From contig NC_087079.1 in the NCBI RefSeq assembly GCF_026151205.1, forward strand, positions 9,910,635 through 9,974,634: 64,000 bases of DNA, given 5' to 3'. Each line of letters opens with the position of its first letter. The stretch's first letter is position 1. The notes under the pieces are model-generated. The model worked only from the letters and a program-made list of their open reading frames with translations. It did no database searches and was not told where the DNA came from. Below are positions 21,292 through 31,900 of the stretch, piece after piece. The stretch comes from Bolinopsis microptera. Its lineage: Eukaryota > Ctenophora > Tentaculata > Lobata > Bolinopsidae. Made by a program: the position numbers and the translations under genes.

Positions 21292-21356
21292 AGGTCAGAA
21301 GATATTAACCCGACATAAATCAGAATTAAATTATAGAATTAGGTTTTTGTAATATA

Positions 21357-21545
21357 CAGTAATACCCCGATTTACCGCACCCCTATTTACTGCAAACCCT
21401 GATTTACTGCAGCAATTTTTTTTACCCAAATTAGGAATTACCATATTAGTGTGAACAATAAAAACCCCGATTTACTGTGGACCCCGATTCACTGCGGCTT
21501 AAATACCTTTCCCCAAACTCCGTGGTAAATCTGGGTTTTGTATGT
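21357..21545. mobile_element. TA-flanked MITE, relative of the 2254-2438 element
   Basis: Starts CAGTAATACCCCGATTTACC after TA, carries several GATTTACTGC blocks, and ends with a diverged inverse (GGTAAATCTGGGTTTTGTAT). It is the same family as the element at 2254-2438, but the right end is less clear, so that boundary is approximate. Confidence 0.6.
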
Positions 21546-21864
21546 ATCTGGATAGAAGGTGAACCATAAACTTGAAACGTGACAGTGATTCTCCTTTTTA
21601 TTGTTCACTACTGGAAACTGACTGGTCAATCTCTATCAAGTGATTCACTTCTCCACCAGTATCCAGATTCCAGATATTATATCAATTTCGATCATTATTA
21701 AACACGTATTTTCTGCTTATTCTGTAAATTTTACAATTTGTTGCAATAGTTGGCTTCTTGAAGTGTTATAACAGTTATAAAAATGCACATTTAACCAATA
21801 AGATCAGTATACCGGCTGCATCACTGTGGCAATTGAGGTATTGGATATTGGTAGCCCTCGTGAT

Positions 21865-22146
21865 CAGTGGCGTAACGTTGGCTGTTGGCCCCCCCCCCCC
21901 CCCCCCCACTGAAAAAGCGCCCCCCCTGTCATGTTGGTGCCCCCTCCCTTTTGGCACCCCTCCCTAAAATTGAACAAATTAGATGATTTTAGATAAACTC
22001 TCTAAAAAAGTATGTTTCTAGATCAAAACGCGCAGTTTTGCTAGTACCGTAGTTAAGTTCTTCCAAATTGTCCCACATTCAAACGACGATTTGCCCCCCC
22101 CCCCCCCCGCACAGCTGGGTCGGCAGGGCCCTTTGTTACGCCACTG
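21865..22146. mobile_element. Short hAT-like MITE, copy 3, with C-runs
   Basis: Termini are CAGTGGCGTAACG and TTGTTACGCCACTG. Long C-runs lie at 21889-21907 and 22093-22109. The flanking 8-mers are CTCGTGAT (21857-21864) and CTCGTCAC (22147-22154), an imperfect match; an exact CTCGTGAT occurs slightly further right at 22161-22168. Either the duplication has mutated or the true end includes the CTCGTCACGAGCAG hairpin. Confidence 0.75.
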
Positions 22147-22629
22147 CTCGTCACGAGCAGCTCGTGATCCAAGAATCCCATCACTTATTATTTGTGTGCA
22201 ATCTATAATCACTGTGGAAAATCTGTCACATTTAAAAAATCTCCTTTAATGACTGATACGGTTTTGTTCTCAGCGCCCCCTCCCATTATGGAAATATGTG
22301 TAATGTTTATAATCGAATTTCTTACATTTTTTCTTGATCACTGGAATATTTTAGGAATTATGACGAAACTCTACTGATAAGGTAAGTACAAAATCAAAAT
22401 TTGATCAAATTTCTATGTTGAGCTTTGTAATCTACGAAAAATAACGAGGAGTTTATTAGCTCACAATTATTTGCTGTTATAATGTGACATTTTTGTAATG
22501 TTTTTACAATCCCCAGAAATCTATGCGCTGTTGTTCATTTTGATAGATTGTGTCAACGCTGATTGGAGTTGCTCCCAAATCATAACAATACTGTCGAATC
22601 TTTCATTTAACCATTTTCTAATGGGCTTT

Positions 22630-23890
22630 GTACAAATCAAATCAAATCAAATCAAAATATAATGACACAAACATCATCACACATCATCAAAAATATATCT
22701 ACTAAAGTTTTAAAAATATCTTAAATCTATTGGCCTAAACAACCAAGATAAAATGAATCTAATTTACATACTTTCCACTACTATGTAAGTTAATAAAGCG
22801 TTTCTTAGCAACATGAGGATGACACACAAGATATTCATTGTGCTTCTCTTTATTAGTAGCATAATTTAATCCCTCAATCTTTCCTAATACTTCGTCCGAA
22901 ACATACCAAAAATGAATATCATTTACGGATCCGTTTAAAATAGTCTCTTTTTTGAAAGCCTCTAATCTTATTTTAAAACTTAACACAGTCCCACAATTCT
23001 TGACATCCGAGGGGAGTTTGTTCCAATATGGTCTCACCCTCTCCGGAAGAAAAGAACTGTGGACTTTCTTCATTTTACTGCTACTTTTACTGCATCTACT
23101 GTTTGATACCAAATTAAGACCAGATCTGCTCATACTGAACAAACCAGCTCCGTAATTGGCCAAACCACTTATCATTTTAAAAGATTCAATGAGGTCCCCA
23201 CGTATTCGCCGCTCTGCCAGCGTTGTCAAATTGAGGATTTCCAGTCGACGACTGTATGGAAGAGTACCCACCTCGTCAATCAGACGGGTAAACCGCCTCT
23301 GGACGCTCTCCAGCTGCAAGATGATCCCCCAACTTCCATGAGCCGCAACTGGACTCCACAATTGAACAAAATTCTCTAAATGGGGTCTTATTAAAGCTTT
23401 GTAAATGGATATCATCACAGATTTTTCCCTGATAATCAGATTTCTAACAATCCAACATATCATTCTGTTGGCTTTAGATATTGAAGCCTTAATCTGTTCA
23501 TTCCAAAGCAGAGAGTTATGGGTTATAACTCCCAAGTCTTTTTCCTGTACAGATTCTGCCAATGTAACTCCATTAAGAGAATAACTTGATCTTGGGTTAT
23601 CGTTAACATCTAAATGCATTACTGAACACTTAGTAGGATTAAACTTTAAAAGCCATTTACTCTCCCACATCTCTAGTTCGTTCAGATCATTAGCTATAGT
23701 TTCATGCTCGGAGGCATTAGCTATAAGCTTAAGATCATCAGCAAATATTTTAACTTTACTTTTAATGTTATCTGGTAAATCATTAATAAATAACACAAAT
23801 AGTAATGGTCCAAGGACTGATCCCTGGGGAACTCCTGACCATACAATCTTCCACTCTTTACTACTCCTCCTAGTTATAGTGGGCACAGTC
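22630..23890 (-). CDS. LINE reverse transcriptase ORF, 5'-truncated, with tandem-repeat 3' tail
   Basis: A 375-residue minus-strand open frame (22759-23886) begins just before reverse transcriptase motif B (WSGVPQGSVLGPLLFVLFIN) and includes motif C FADDLKL, the thumb (WESKWLLKFNPTKCSVMHLD, EKDLGVITHNSLLW) and the usual C-terminal region (RFTRLIDEVGTLPYSRRLEI, PYWNKLPSDVKN). The 3' end is followed by a GATTT tandem tail (22634-22657 on the plus strand as CAAAT repeats), as in CR1/L2-type LINEs. The N-terminal domains are missing, which is the normal result of incomplete reverse transcription. The open frame suggests a rather young copy. Confidence 0.85.
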
Positions 23891-24198
23891 AGTTATTAAA
23901 ATCTTACATCTGGACATAACTCCGGCCATTTTACACATCAGTCTCGATATTATGATTCCTCATATTTGGAGACATTTTGGAGACATTGTCTCCATGGGAA
24001 TTTCATGGGAATTGGAGGGGAATTAGAGGGGAATTACGTATTATTGATATTTAAGCACTTAAATTAGCTGTATATGGCTTAACTGAGTTCTGGTCTGTCC
24101 CTCAAACAAACTAAGACCTTTCACATGCGAAAAGAAGACAAAAAGGGGGGTGGGGAACCATATTTGCCAAAAAAATATGTCAAAATTTTGTTTTCCAT

Positions 24199-26657
24199 AA
24201 TTCGCCCTAAAACGTCTCCAATGAGTTTGGTTGGCACCCTGGTTGACCTGGAAGTACGTTACCAGTTATTTGGGGCCTTCAGGGGGGAAAATGGGCCGAA
24301 AAATGGGCCGAAAAGGGGCATTTTCGGGTGTTTTCAAATTTGAGATTTCAAAGCCAGATTTTCGGCTTTAATTGGCTGGGACATGCCCAAATTGGTGTGG
24401 GTGAGTTGCATAGAGGTAGTACAAGTGTGATCCGTTGCAGAAATCCGGGTTCCCAAGATTCAAAATGACTTGAAAAGATTTTGTAAAAAATTGGAGACAT
24501 TTTGGAATCCATGGGAATTTTTTGGAGACATCCATATTTCGCCCTAAAACGTCTCCAATGAGTTTGGTTGGCACCCTGGTTGACCTGGAAGTACGTTACC
24601 AGTTATTTGGGGCCTTCAGGGGGGAAAATGGGCCGAAAAATGGGCCGAAAAGGGGCATTTTCGGGTGTTTTCAAATTTGAGATTTCAAAGCCAGATTTTC
24701 GGCTTTAATTGGCTGGGACATGCCCAAATTGGTGTGGGTGAGTTGCATAGAGGTAGTACAAGTGTGATCCGTTGCAGAAATCCGGGTTCCCAAGATTCAA
24801 AATGACTTGAAAAGATTTTGTAAAAAATTGGAGACATTTTGGAATCCATGGGAATTTTTTGGAGACATCCATATTTCGCCCTAAAACGTCTCCAATGAGT
24901 TTGGTTGGCACCCTGGTTGACCTGGAAGTACGTTACCAGTTATTTGGGGCCTTCAGGGGGGAAAATGGGCCGAAAAATGGGCCGAAAAGGGGCATTTTCG
25001 GGTGTTTTCAAATTTGAGATTTCAAAGCCAGATTTTCGGCTTTAATTGGCTGGGACATGCCCAAATTGGTGTGGGTGAGTTGCATAGAGGTAGTACAAGT
25101 GTGATCCGTTGCAGAAATCCGGGTTCCCAACATTCAAAATGACCTGAAAAGATTTTGTAAAAAATTGGAGACATTTTGGAATCCATGGGAATTTTTTGGA
25201 GACATCCATATTTCGCCCTAAAACGTCTCCAATGAGTTTGGTTGGCACCCTGGTTGATCTGGAAGTACGTTACCAGTTATTTGGGGCCTTCAGGGGGGAA
25301 AATGGGCCGAAAAATGGGCCGAAAAGGGGCATTTTCGGGTGTTTTCAAATTTGAGATTTCAAAGCCAGATTTTCGGCTTTAGTTGGCTGGGACATGCCCA
25401 AATTGGTCTGGGTGAGTTGCATAGAGGTAGTACAAGTGTGATCCGTTGCAGAAATCCGGGTTCCCAACATTCAAAATGACTTGAAAAGATTTTGTAAAAA
25501 ATTGGAGACATTTTGGAATCCATGGGAATTTTTTGGAGACATCCATATTTCGCCCTAAAACGTCTCCAATGAGTTTGGTTGGCACCCTGGTTGATCTGGA
25601 AGTACGTTACCAGTTATTTGGGGCCTTCAGGGGGGAAAATGGGCCGAAAAATGGGCCGAAAAGGGGCATTTTCGGGTGTTTTCAAATTTGAGATTTCAAA
25701 GCCAGATTTTCGGCTTTAGTTGGCTGGGACATGCCCAAATTGGTGTGGGTGAGTTGCATAGAGGTAGTACAAGTGTGATCCGTTGCAGAAATCCGGGTTC
25801 CCAACATTCAAAATGACTTGAAAAGATTTTGTAAAAAATTGGAGACATTTTGGAATCCATGGGAATTTTTTGGAGACATCCATATTTCGCCCTAAAACGT
25901 CTCCAATGAGTTTGGTTGGCACCCTGGTTGATCTGGAAGTACGTTACCAGTTATTTGGGGCCTTCAGGGGGGAAAATGGGCCGAAAAATGGGCCGAAAAG
26001 GGGCATTTTCGGGTGTTTTCAAATTTGAGATTTCAAAGCCAGATTTTCGGCTTTAGTTGGCTGGGACATGCCCAAATTGGTGTGAGTGAGTTGCATAGAG
26101 GTAGTACAAGTGTGATCCGTTGCAGAAATCCGGGTTCCCAACATTCAAAATGACTTGAAAAGATTTTGTAAAAAATTGGAGACATTTTGGAATCCATGGG
26201 AATTTTTTGGAGACATCCATATTTCGCCCTAAAACGTCTCCAATGAGTTTGGTTGGCACCCTGGTTGATCTGGAAGTACGTTACCAGTTATTTGGGGCCT
26301 TCAGGGGGGAAAATGGGCCGAAAAATGGGCCGAAAAGGGGCATTTTCGGGTGTTTTCAAATTTGAGATTTCAAAGCCAGATTTTCGGCTTTAGTTGGCTG
26401 GGACATGCCCAAATTGGTGTGGGTGAGTTGCATAGAGGTAGTACAAGTGTGATCCGTTGCAGAAATCCGGGTTCCCAACATTCAAAATGACTTGAAAAGA
26501 TTTTGTAAAAAATTGGAGACATTTTGGAATCCATGGGAATTTTTTGGAGACATCCATATTTCGCCCTAAAACGTCTCCAATGAGTTTGGTTGGCACCCTG
26601 GTTGATCTGGAAGTACGTTACCAGTTATTTGGGGCCTTCAGGGGGGAAAAGCCAACT
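24199..26657. repeat. 337-bp satellite, block A (about 7 copies)
   Basis: Near-identical copies repeat every 337 bp exactly (landmarks at 24368, 24705, 25042, 25379, 25716, 26053 and 26390). Each contains ACGTCTCCAATGAGTTTGG and an AATGGGCCGAAAA doublet. Each copy carries a 68-codon minus-strand open frame kept by copy identity. Small differences group neighbours (first copies TTGACCTGG, later copies TTGATCTGG), which suggests local amplification. Diverged fragments (GGAGACATTTTGGAGACATT) just left of the block, near 23965, look like older edges. Confidence 0.95.
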
Positions 26658-28318
26658 TAAGCCGAAAATCTGGCTTTGAAATATGGATGTCTCCAAAAAA
26701 TTCCCATGGATTCCAAAATGTCTCCAATTTTTTACAAAATCTTTTCAAGTCATTTTGAATGTTGGGAACCCGGATTTCTGCAACGGATCGCACTTGTACT
26801 ACCTCTATGCAACTCACCCACACCAATTTGGGCATGTCCCAGCCAACTAAAGCCGAAAATCTGGCTTTGAAATCTCAAATTTGAAAACACCCGAAAATGC
26901 CCCTTTTCGGCCCATTTTTTGGCCCATTTTCCCCCCTGAAGGCCCCAAATAACTGGTAACGTACTTCCAGGTCAACCAGGGTGCCAACCAAACTCATTGG
27001 AGACGTTTTAGGGCGAAATATGGATGTCTCCAAAAAATTCCCATGGATTCCAAAATGTCTCCAATTTTTTACAAAATCTTTTCAAGTCATTTTGAATGTT
27101 GGGAAACCGGATTTCTGCAACGGATCACACTTGTACTACCTCTATGCAACTCACCCACACCAATTTGGGCATGTCCCAGCCAATTAAAGCCGAAAATCTG
27201 GCTTTGAAATCTCAAATTTGAAAACACCCGAAAATGCCCCTTTTCGGCCCATTTTTCGGCCCATTTTCCCCCCTGAAGGCCCCAAATAACTGGTAACGTA
27301 CTTCCAGGTCAACCAGGGTGCCAACCAAACTCATTGGAGACGTTTTAGGGCGAAATATGGATGTCTCCAAAAAATTCCCATGGATTCCAAAATGTCTCCA
27401 ATTTTTTACAAAATCTTTTCAAGTCATTTTGAATGTTGGGAACCCGGATTTCTGCAACGGATCACACTTGTACTACCTCTATGCAACTCACCCACACCAA
27501 TTTGGGCATGTCCCAGCCAACTAAAGCCGAAAATCTGGCTTTGAAATCTCAAATTTGAAAACACCCGAAAATGCCCCTTTTCGGCCCATTTTCCCCCCTG
27601 AAGGCCCCAAATAACTGGTAACGTACTTCCAGATCAACCAGGGTGCCAACCAAACTCATTGGAGACGTTTTAGGGCGAAATATGGATGTCTCCAAAAAAT
27701 TCCCATGGATTCCAAAATGTCTCCAATTTTTTACAAAATCTTTTCAAGTCATTTTGAATGTTGGGAACCCGGATTTCTGCAACGGATCACACTTGTACTA
27801 CCTCTATGCAACTCACCCACACCAATTTGGGCATGTCCCAGCCAACTAAAGCCGAAAATCTGGCTTTGAAATCTCAAATTTGAAAACACCCGAAAATGCC
27901 CCTTTTCGGCCCATTTTTCGGCCCATTTTCCCCCTGAAGGCCCCAAATAACTGGTAACGTACTTCCAGATCAACCAGGGTGCCAACCAAACTCATTGGAG
28001 ACGTTTTAGGGCGAAATATGGATGTCTCCAAAAAATTCCCATGGATTCCAAAATGTCTCCAATTTTTTATAAAATCTTTTCAAGTCATTTTGAATGTTGG
28101 GAACCCGGATTTCTGCAACGGATCACACTTGTACTACCTCTATGCAACTCACCCACACCAATTTGGGCATGTCCCAGCCAATTAAAGCCGAAAATCTGGC
28201 TTTGAAATCTCAAATTTGAAAACACCCGAAAATGCCCCTTTTCGGCCCATTTTTCGGCCCATTTTCCCCCCTGAAGGCCCCAAATAACTGGTAACGTACT
28301 TTCAGATCTACCAGGGTG
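26658..28318. repeat. 337-bp satellite, block B (inverted, about 5 copies)
   Basis: The same unit in the opposite orientation. Landmarks are at 26981, 27318, 27643 and 27979, giving spacings of 337, 325 and 336. One copy has lost one CGGCCCATTTTT block. The first inverted copy is truncated: it jumps from the CTGGCTTTGAAA end directly to ATATGGATGTCTCC. The junction with block A at about 26657 makes a large head-to-head inverted repeat. Confidence 0.93.
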
Positions 28319-28992
28319 GCAACTTTAAATGTCCTCCCTGGTGTATTAGCACAGTTACAATTTCTTTTTATCTTGGAAATCCGGTTCCCAACTATGTTTT
28401 TCGATGAATTTAAGAATTAAAATTTTTGGCATATTTCACCTTCACTATCCTTTTTCACCGGTTCAAAACACTTTCCTGTCATATTAGAACTAATAATTGT
28501 AAGATATATCAGTTTTAGGCTGTTTTGGGCGAAATCTGAAATTGAGAAAATGTCTCCATTTTGAGGAATCATTATATGTCAGTCTCCCGCGCGCGAACGC
28601 CGCGTGCATCAAGAATGAGTAAAGTTTACATTGCGCTACACCACGCGTGTTTTTAATTTAAAAAAGGAGAAATTATACTGGCGGGAAGTTTTTCGTCCAC
28701 CTCTAACCCACTACTTCCGTCAGATAGCTGATAAGGGGAAATCCGACTACTGGGCTAGCAAACTCGTAAGTTTGGTGTATGCTAGTTAGTTTTTGTAGAA
28801 ACGGAGTCAAATCAATCTCAAGACAAGGATTTCATTTCAAACCTTTCAAGGTACCCTACAACGTACTACTCATTAGTTTTGCTTGTAAACTTGTTGGATC
28901 CTTGATTGCCTAACATGTTGAAACATTCTCCGAGATATCTTCAGTGTAATATATTTGTAAACTGTAACAAAATCCAGGCGGAAGTTCGAGCA
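28319..28992. promoter_or_regulatory. Probable promoter and 5' UTR region of topoisomerase II
   Basis: This 670-bp gap between the satellite and the topoisomerase II start holds a local CpG-rich stretch (CCCGCGCGCGAACGCCGCG near 28588-28606), unusual for this AT-rich window. It is a plausible promoter or start region, but no core promoter motif can be fixed. An in-frame ATG at 28906 would add 29 residues that do not look like topoisomerase. Confidence 0.4.
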
Positions 28993-31900
28993 ATGTCGTC
29001 ATCTGATGAAGCAGCTTCGGCGGCTCCCAAGGGCAAGGCCAAACCCGGGAACAAACGCATGAGCATCGAGCGTATATATCAGAAGAAAACCCAGCTGGAA
29101 CACATTTTGCTGAGACCGGACACTTATATTGGGTCCTCTGAGTCTTACAATCAGGTTCGTTTCAAATTCACATTTGTAGTAGTAGTGCAGTAAAAATAGC
29201 AGAATTAGATATAAATTTGGAGCCAGTTCTTTAAACTGGCTTACTTATACTACTTAAAGGGTGTTCAAGGGTTTTCTATTGAATTTCTATTGAATTTTAT
29301 ATAGGGTAATTGTTATATTATGTGTATATTGTTTGAATAATTTTTTAATTTCAAATTCACATAATTTCAATAGTTAGTAAGGATACTGGGATAATGGATG
29401 TCTAGTAGTCACTTCTGCCAGCTGCCTAATTATATAATATGCCAAAAGCATATTATATAATTAAAATAACTAATTCACAGCAAATGTGGGTCTACGATGA
29501 GGGTATCGGTTTTAACTTTCGTGATGTAAGCTACGTCCCTGGACTCTACAAGATATTTGATGAGATTCTTGTCAATGCGTCTGACAACAAACAGAGAGAC
29601 CCTAATATGAAGCGGATCAAGATTGACATATCACCGTAAGTTTCTCATTACTTACTTCTTACTTATTTAGCTTCCATTCTTGATTCTTGGATAGAATTAT
29701 TTAACAGTTATCCGGTAGCCGCGACAACAAAAACAGTTGTCATAACAATGATTTAAACAAGTATCTGACTTAACTCGAAAATCTTTACAGGGAAGATGGC
29801 AAGATCTGTATTATGAATGACGGCAAAGGAATCCCGGTTGAAATGCACAAGGAGCACGAAATGTTTGTACCAACCTTAATATTTGGACATCTTCTCACCT
29901 CGTCGAACTACGACGATTCTCAGAAGAAGGTAAATTAATCGTAAAACTGGCTCTGATTTAGATCAGACATGTCAACACCCGCGGCTAATCCGGTAACTTT
30001 AAACTCAAAGGATATGTTTTAGAACTCTCGTACTGAAAGTTTCTTAAGAATATTTGAACCTAAATAAGACAGAATAAATAAGGGTTTACAAAATTAGAAA
30101 ACAAATATCCATTATTTAAGGTAACAAGTGAAGAAGCTCTAAACCCGAATTTATGTGTCTCTCATTAACTCTTATCAGTTTAATTAACCTTCAGGTGACT
30201 GGCGGAAGGAACGGTTTTGGAGCTAAACTGTGTAACGTTTTCAGTAAGAGCTTTCTGGTAGAAACATCTAGTAAAAGTAGTGGAAAGTAAGTTATTTTAT
30301 AACCTTGTTGTATTTTGAACATCAAGTTTTTAATTATTATCAACATTATTATTAGACATTTGCAAAGTATCGAGTATGATTATTATCATTGAATACAATT
30401 TAATTATTCGAACCGGACTTCAGGTATTTTAAACAAGAGTGGAAGGATAATATGAGTAAAGCTGGTAAAATCACCACAGCCACCAATAAAGCTACCGACT
30501 TTACAAGGGTGAGAATGAGCAACATTTGGGGGTGCAGGGGAGAGAAGTTTACCTAAATGGCAGATTATACAAAACTTGACTTAGTAAGTCACAGTCTTAA
30601 CTTAGTCCCAGGTGTCAATGAATGGCAGATTTCTAAGTCATAAGTAAACCCAAAGTAATTATCACTTTATTCCCTCAGATAACGTTTTATCCTGATTTGG
30701 CGAAGTTTGGTATGACCATGCTTGAGCGGGACACAGTGGCCCTGATGAAACGTAGAGCTTACGACATTGCTGCTACTAGCCCTGGTGTCACGGTGGGTTC
30801 ACGGCTGGTTTTGTTAGTTAGTTTGAATGTTAAATGAGACTGATAACTAAATCGTCAGATGATAATTATGTTAGCTTAAATCGACTTCACTTTTCCTCTT
30901 TTTAGTATTATTAGCTAACGTTATTCGTTAATTAAACCTTCGCAAAAGAGCAAAAGCTGTCCACGCAAACGCTTAACTAATTCTACAATCTCAAAGGTTG
31001 AATTGAACGGGGAGAAGCTTCCTATCAAGACATTCAGGGACTATTGTAACTTGTACATAAACGCGAGCAAGACTGACGAGGCGGACGAAGAGAATAAGAA
31101 ATTGAGTCTAGTGTACGAGAAAGTCAACCCTCGGTGGGAGGTTAGTTATTTTTATCCTACTCTCGCTACATCTCCCCTACATCTTCCCTACATATTCCCT
31201 ACATATTCCCTACATCCTCCCTAAATCTTCCCCACATCTTCCCTACATCTTCCTTAAATTTCTAACACTATAATCTGTTCGTCTGGCTGCGGGGAGAAAA
31301 AAATACTTTCGAGGAAATAATAATTTGAAATATCTCAGATTGCACTGGGTACAAGTCAAAAAGGGTTCCAACAAGTCTCCTTCGTCAACTCCATTGCAAC
31401 CACCAAGGGTGGCACCCACGTCGACTACGTTTCTCAACAAGTCGTCACTAAAATCCTGGCTGCTTGCCAGAAGAAGGTCCAGTTTTTGATGTTTACCGTT
31501 CAAATTTTACATCGTTTACTACGACTGCAGTTCGTGGTGATGCGCTCATTTATTCGACCATGAATTTAATTTTTGACCACAGAATGTCACCGAGATTCCA
31601 CTCACTCTTCATAAGTTCAGAAGTAGGAACTACGACTGAAGTAGGAACTATGACAGAAGTAGGAACTATGACTGAAGTAGGAACTATGACAGAAGTAGGA
31701 ACTATGACTGAAGTAGGAACTATGACATAAGTAGGAACTATGACTGAAGTAGGAACTCTGACTGAAGTAGGAACTATGACAGAAGTAGGAACTATGACAG
31801 AAGTAGGAACTATGACTGAAGTAGGAACTATGACTGAAGTAGGAACTATGACTGAAGTAGGAACTATGACTGAAGTAGGAACTATGACAGAAGTAGGAAC

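Noticed and set aside
24368-28185. A family of identical 68-residue open frames (starting MPTKLIGDVL) repeated many times
   Set aside because: They are the same frame in each 337-bp satellite copy. No family similarity, no start context shared with genes, and both blocks are simply near-identical DNA.
28906-28992. Upstream in-frame ATG as the topoisomerase II start
   Set aside because: The extra residues (MPNMLKHSPRYLQ...) do not resemble topoisomerase, whereas the later ATG gives the usual acidic Ser/Ala start; the longer form cannot be fully excluded.
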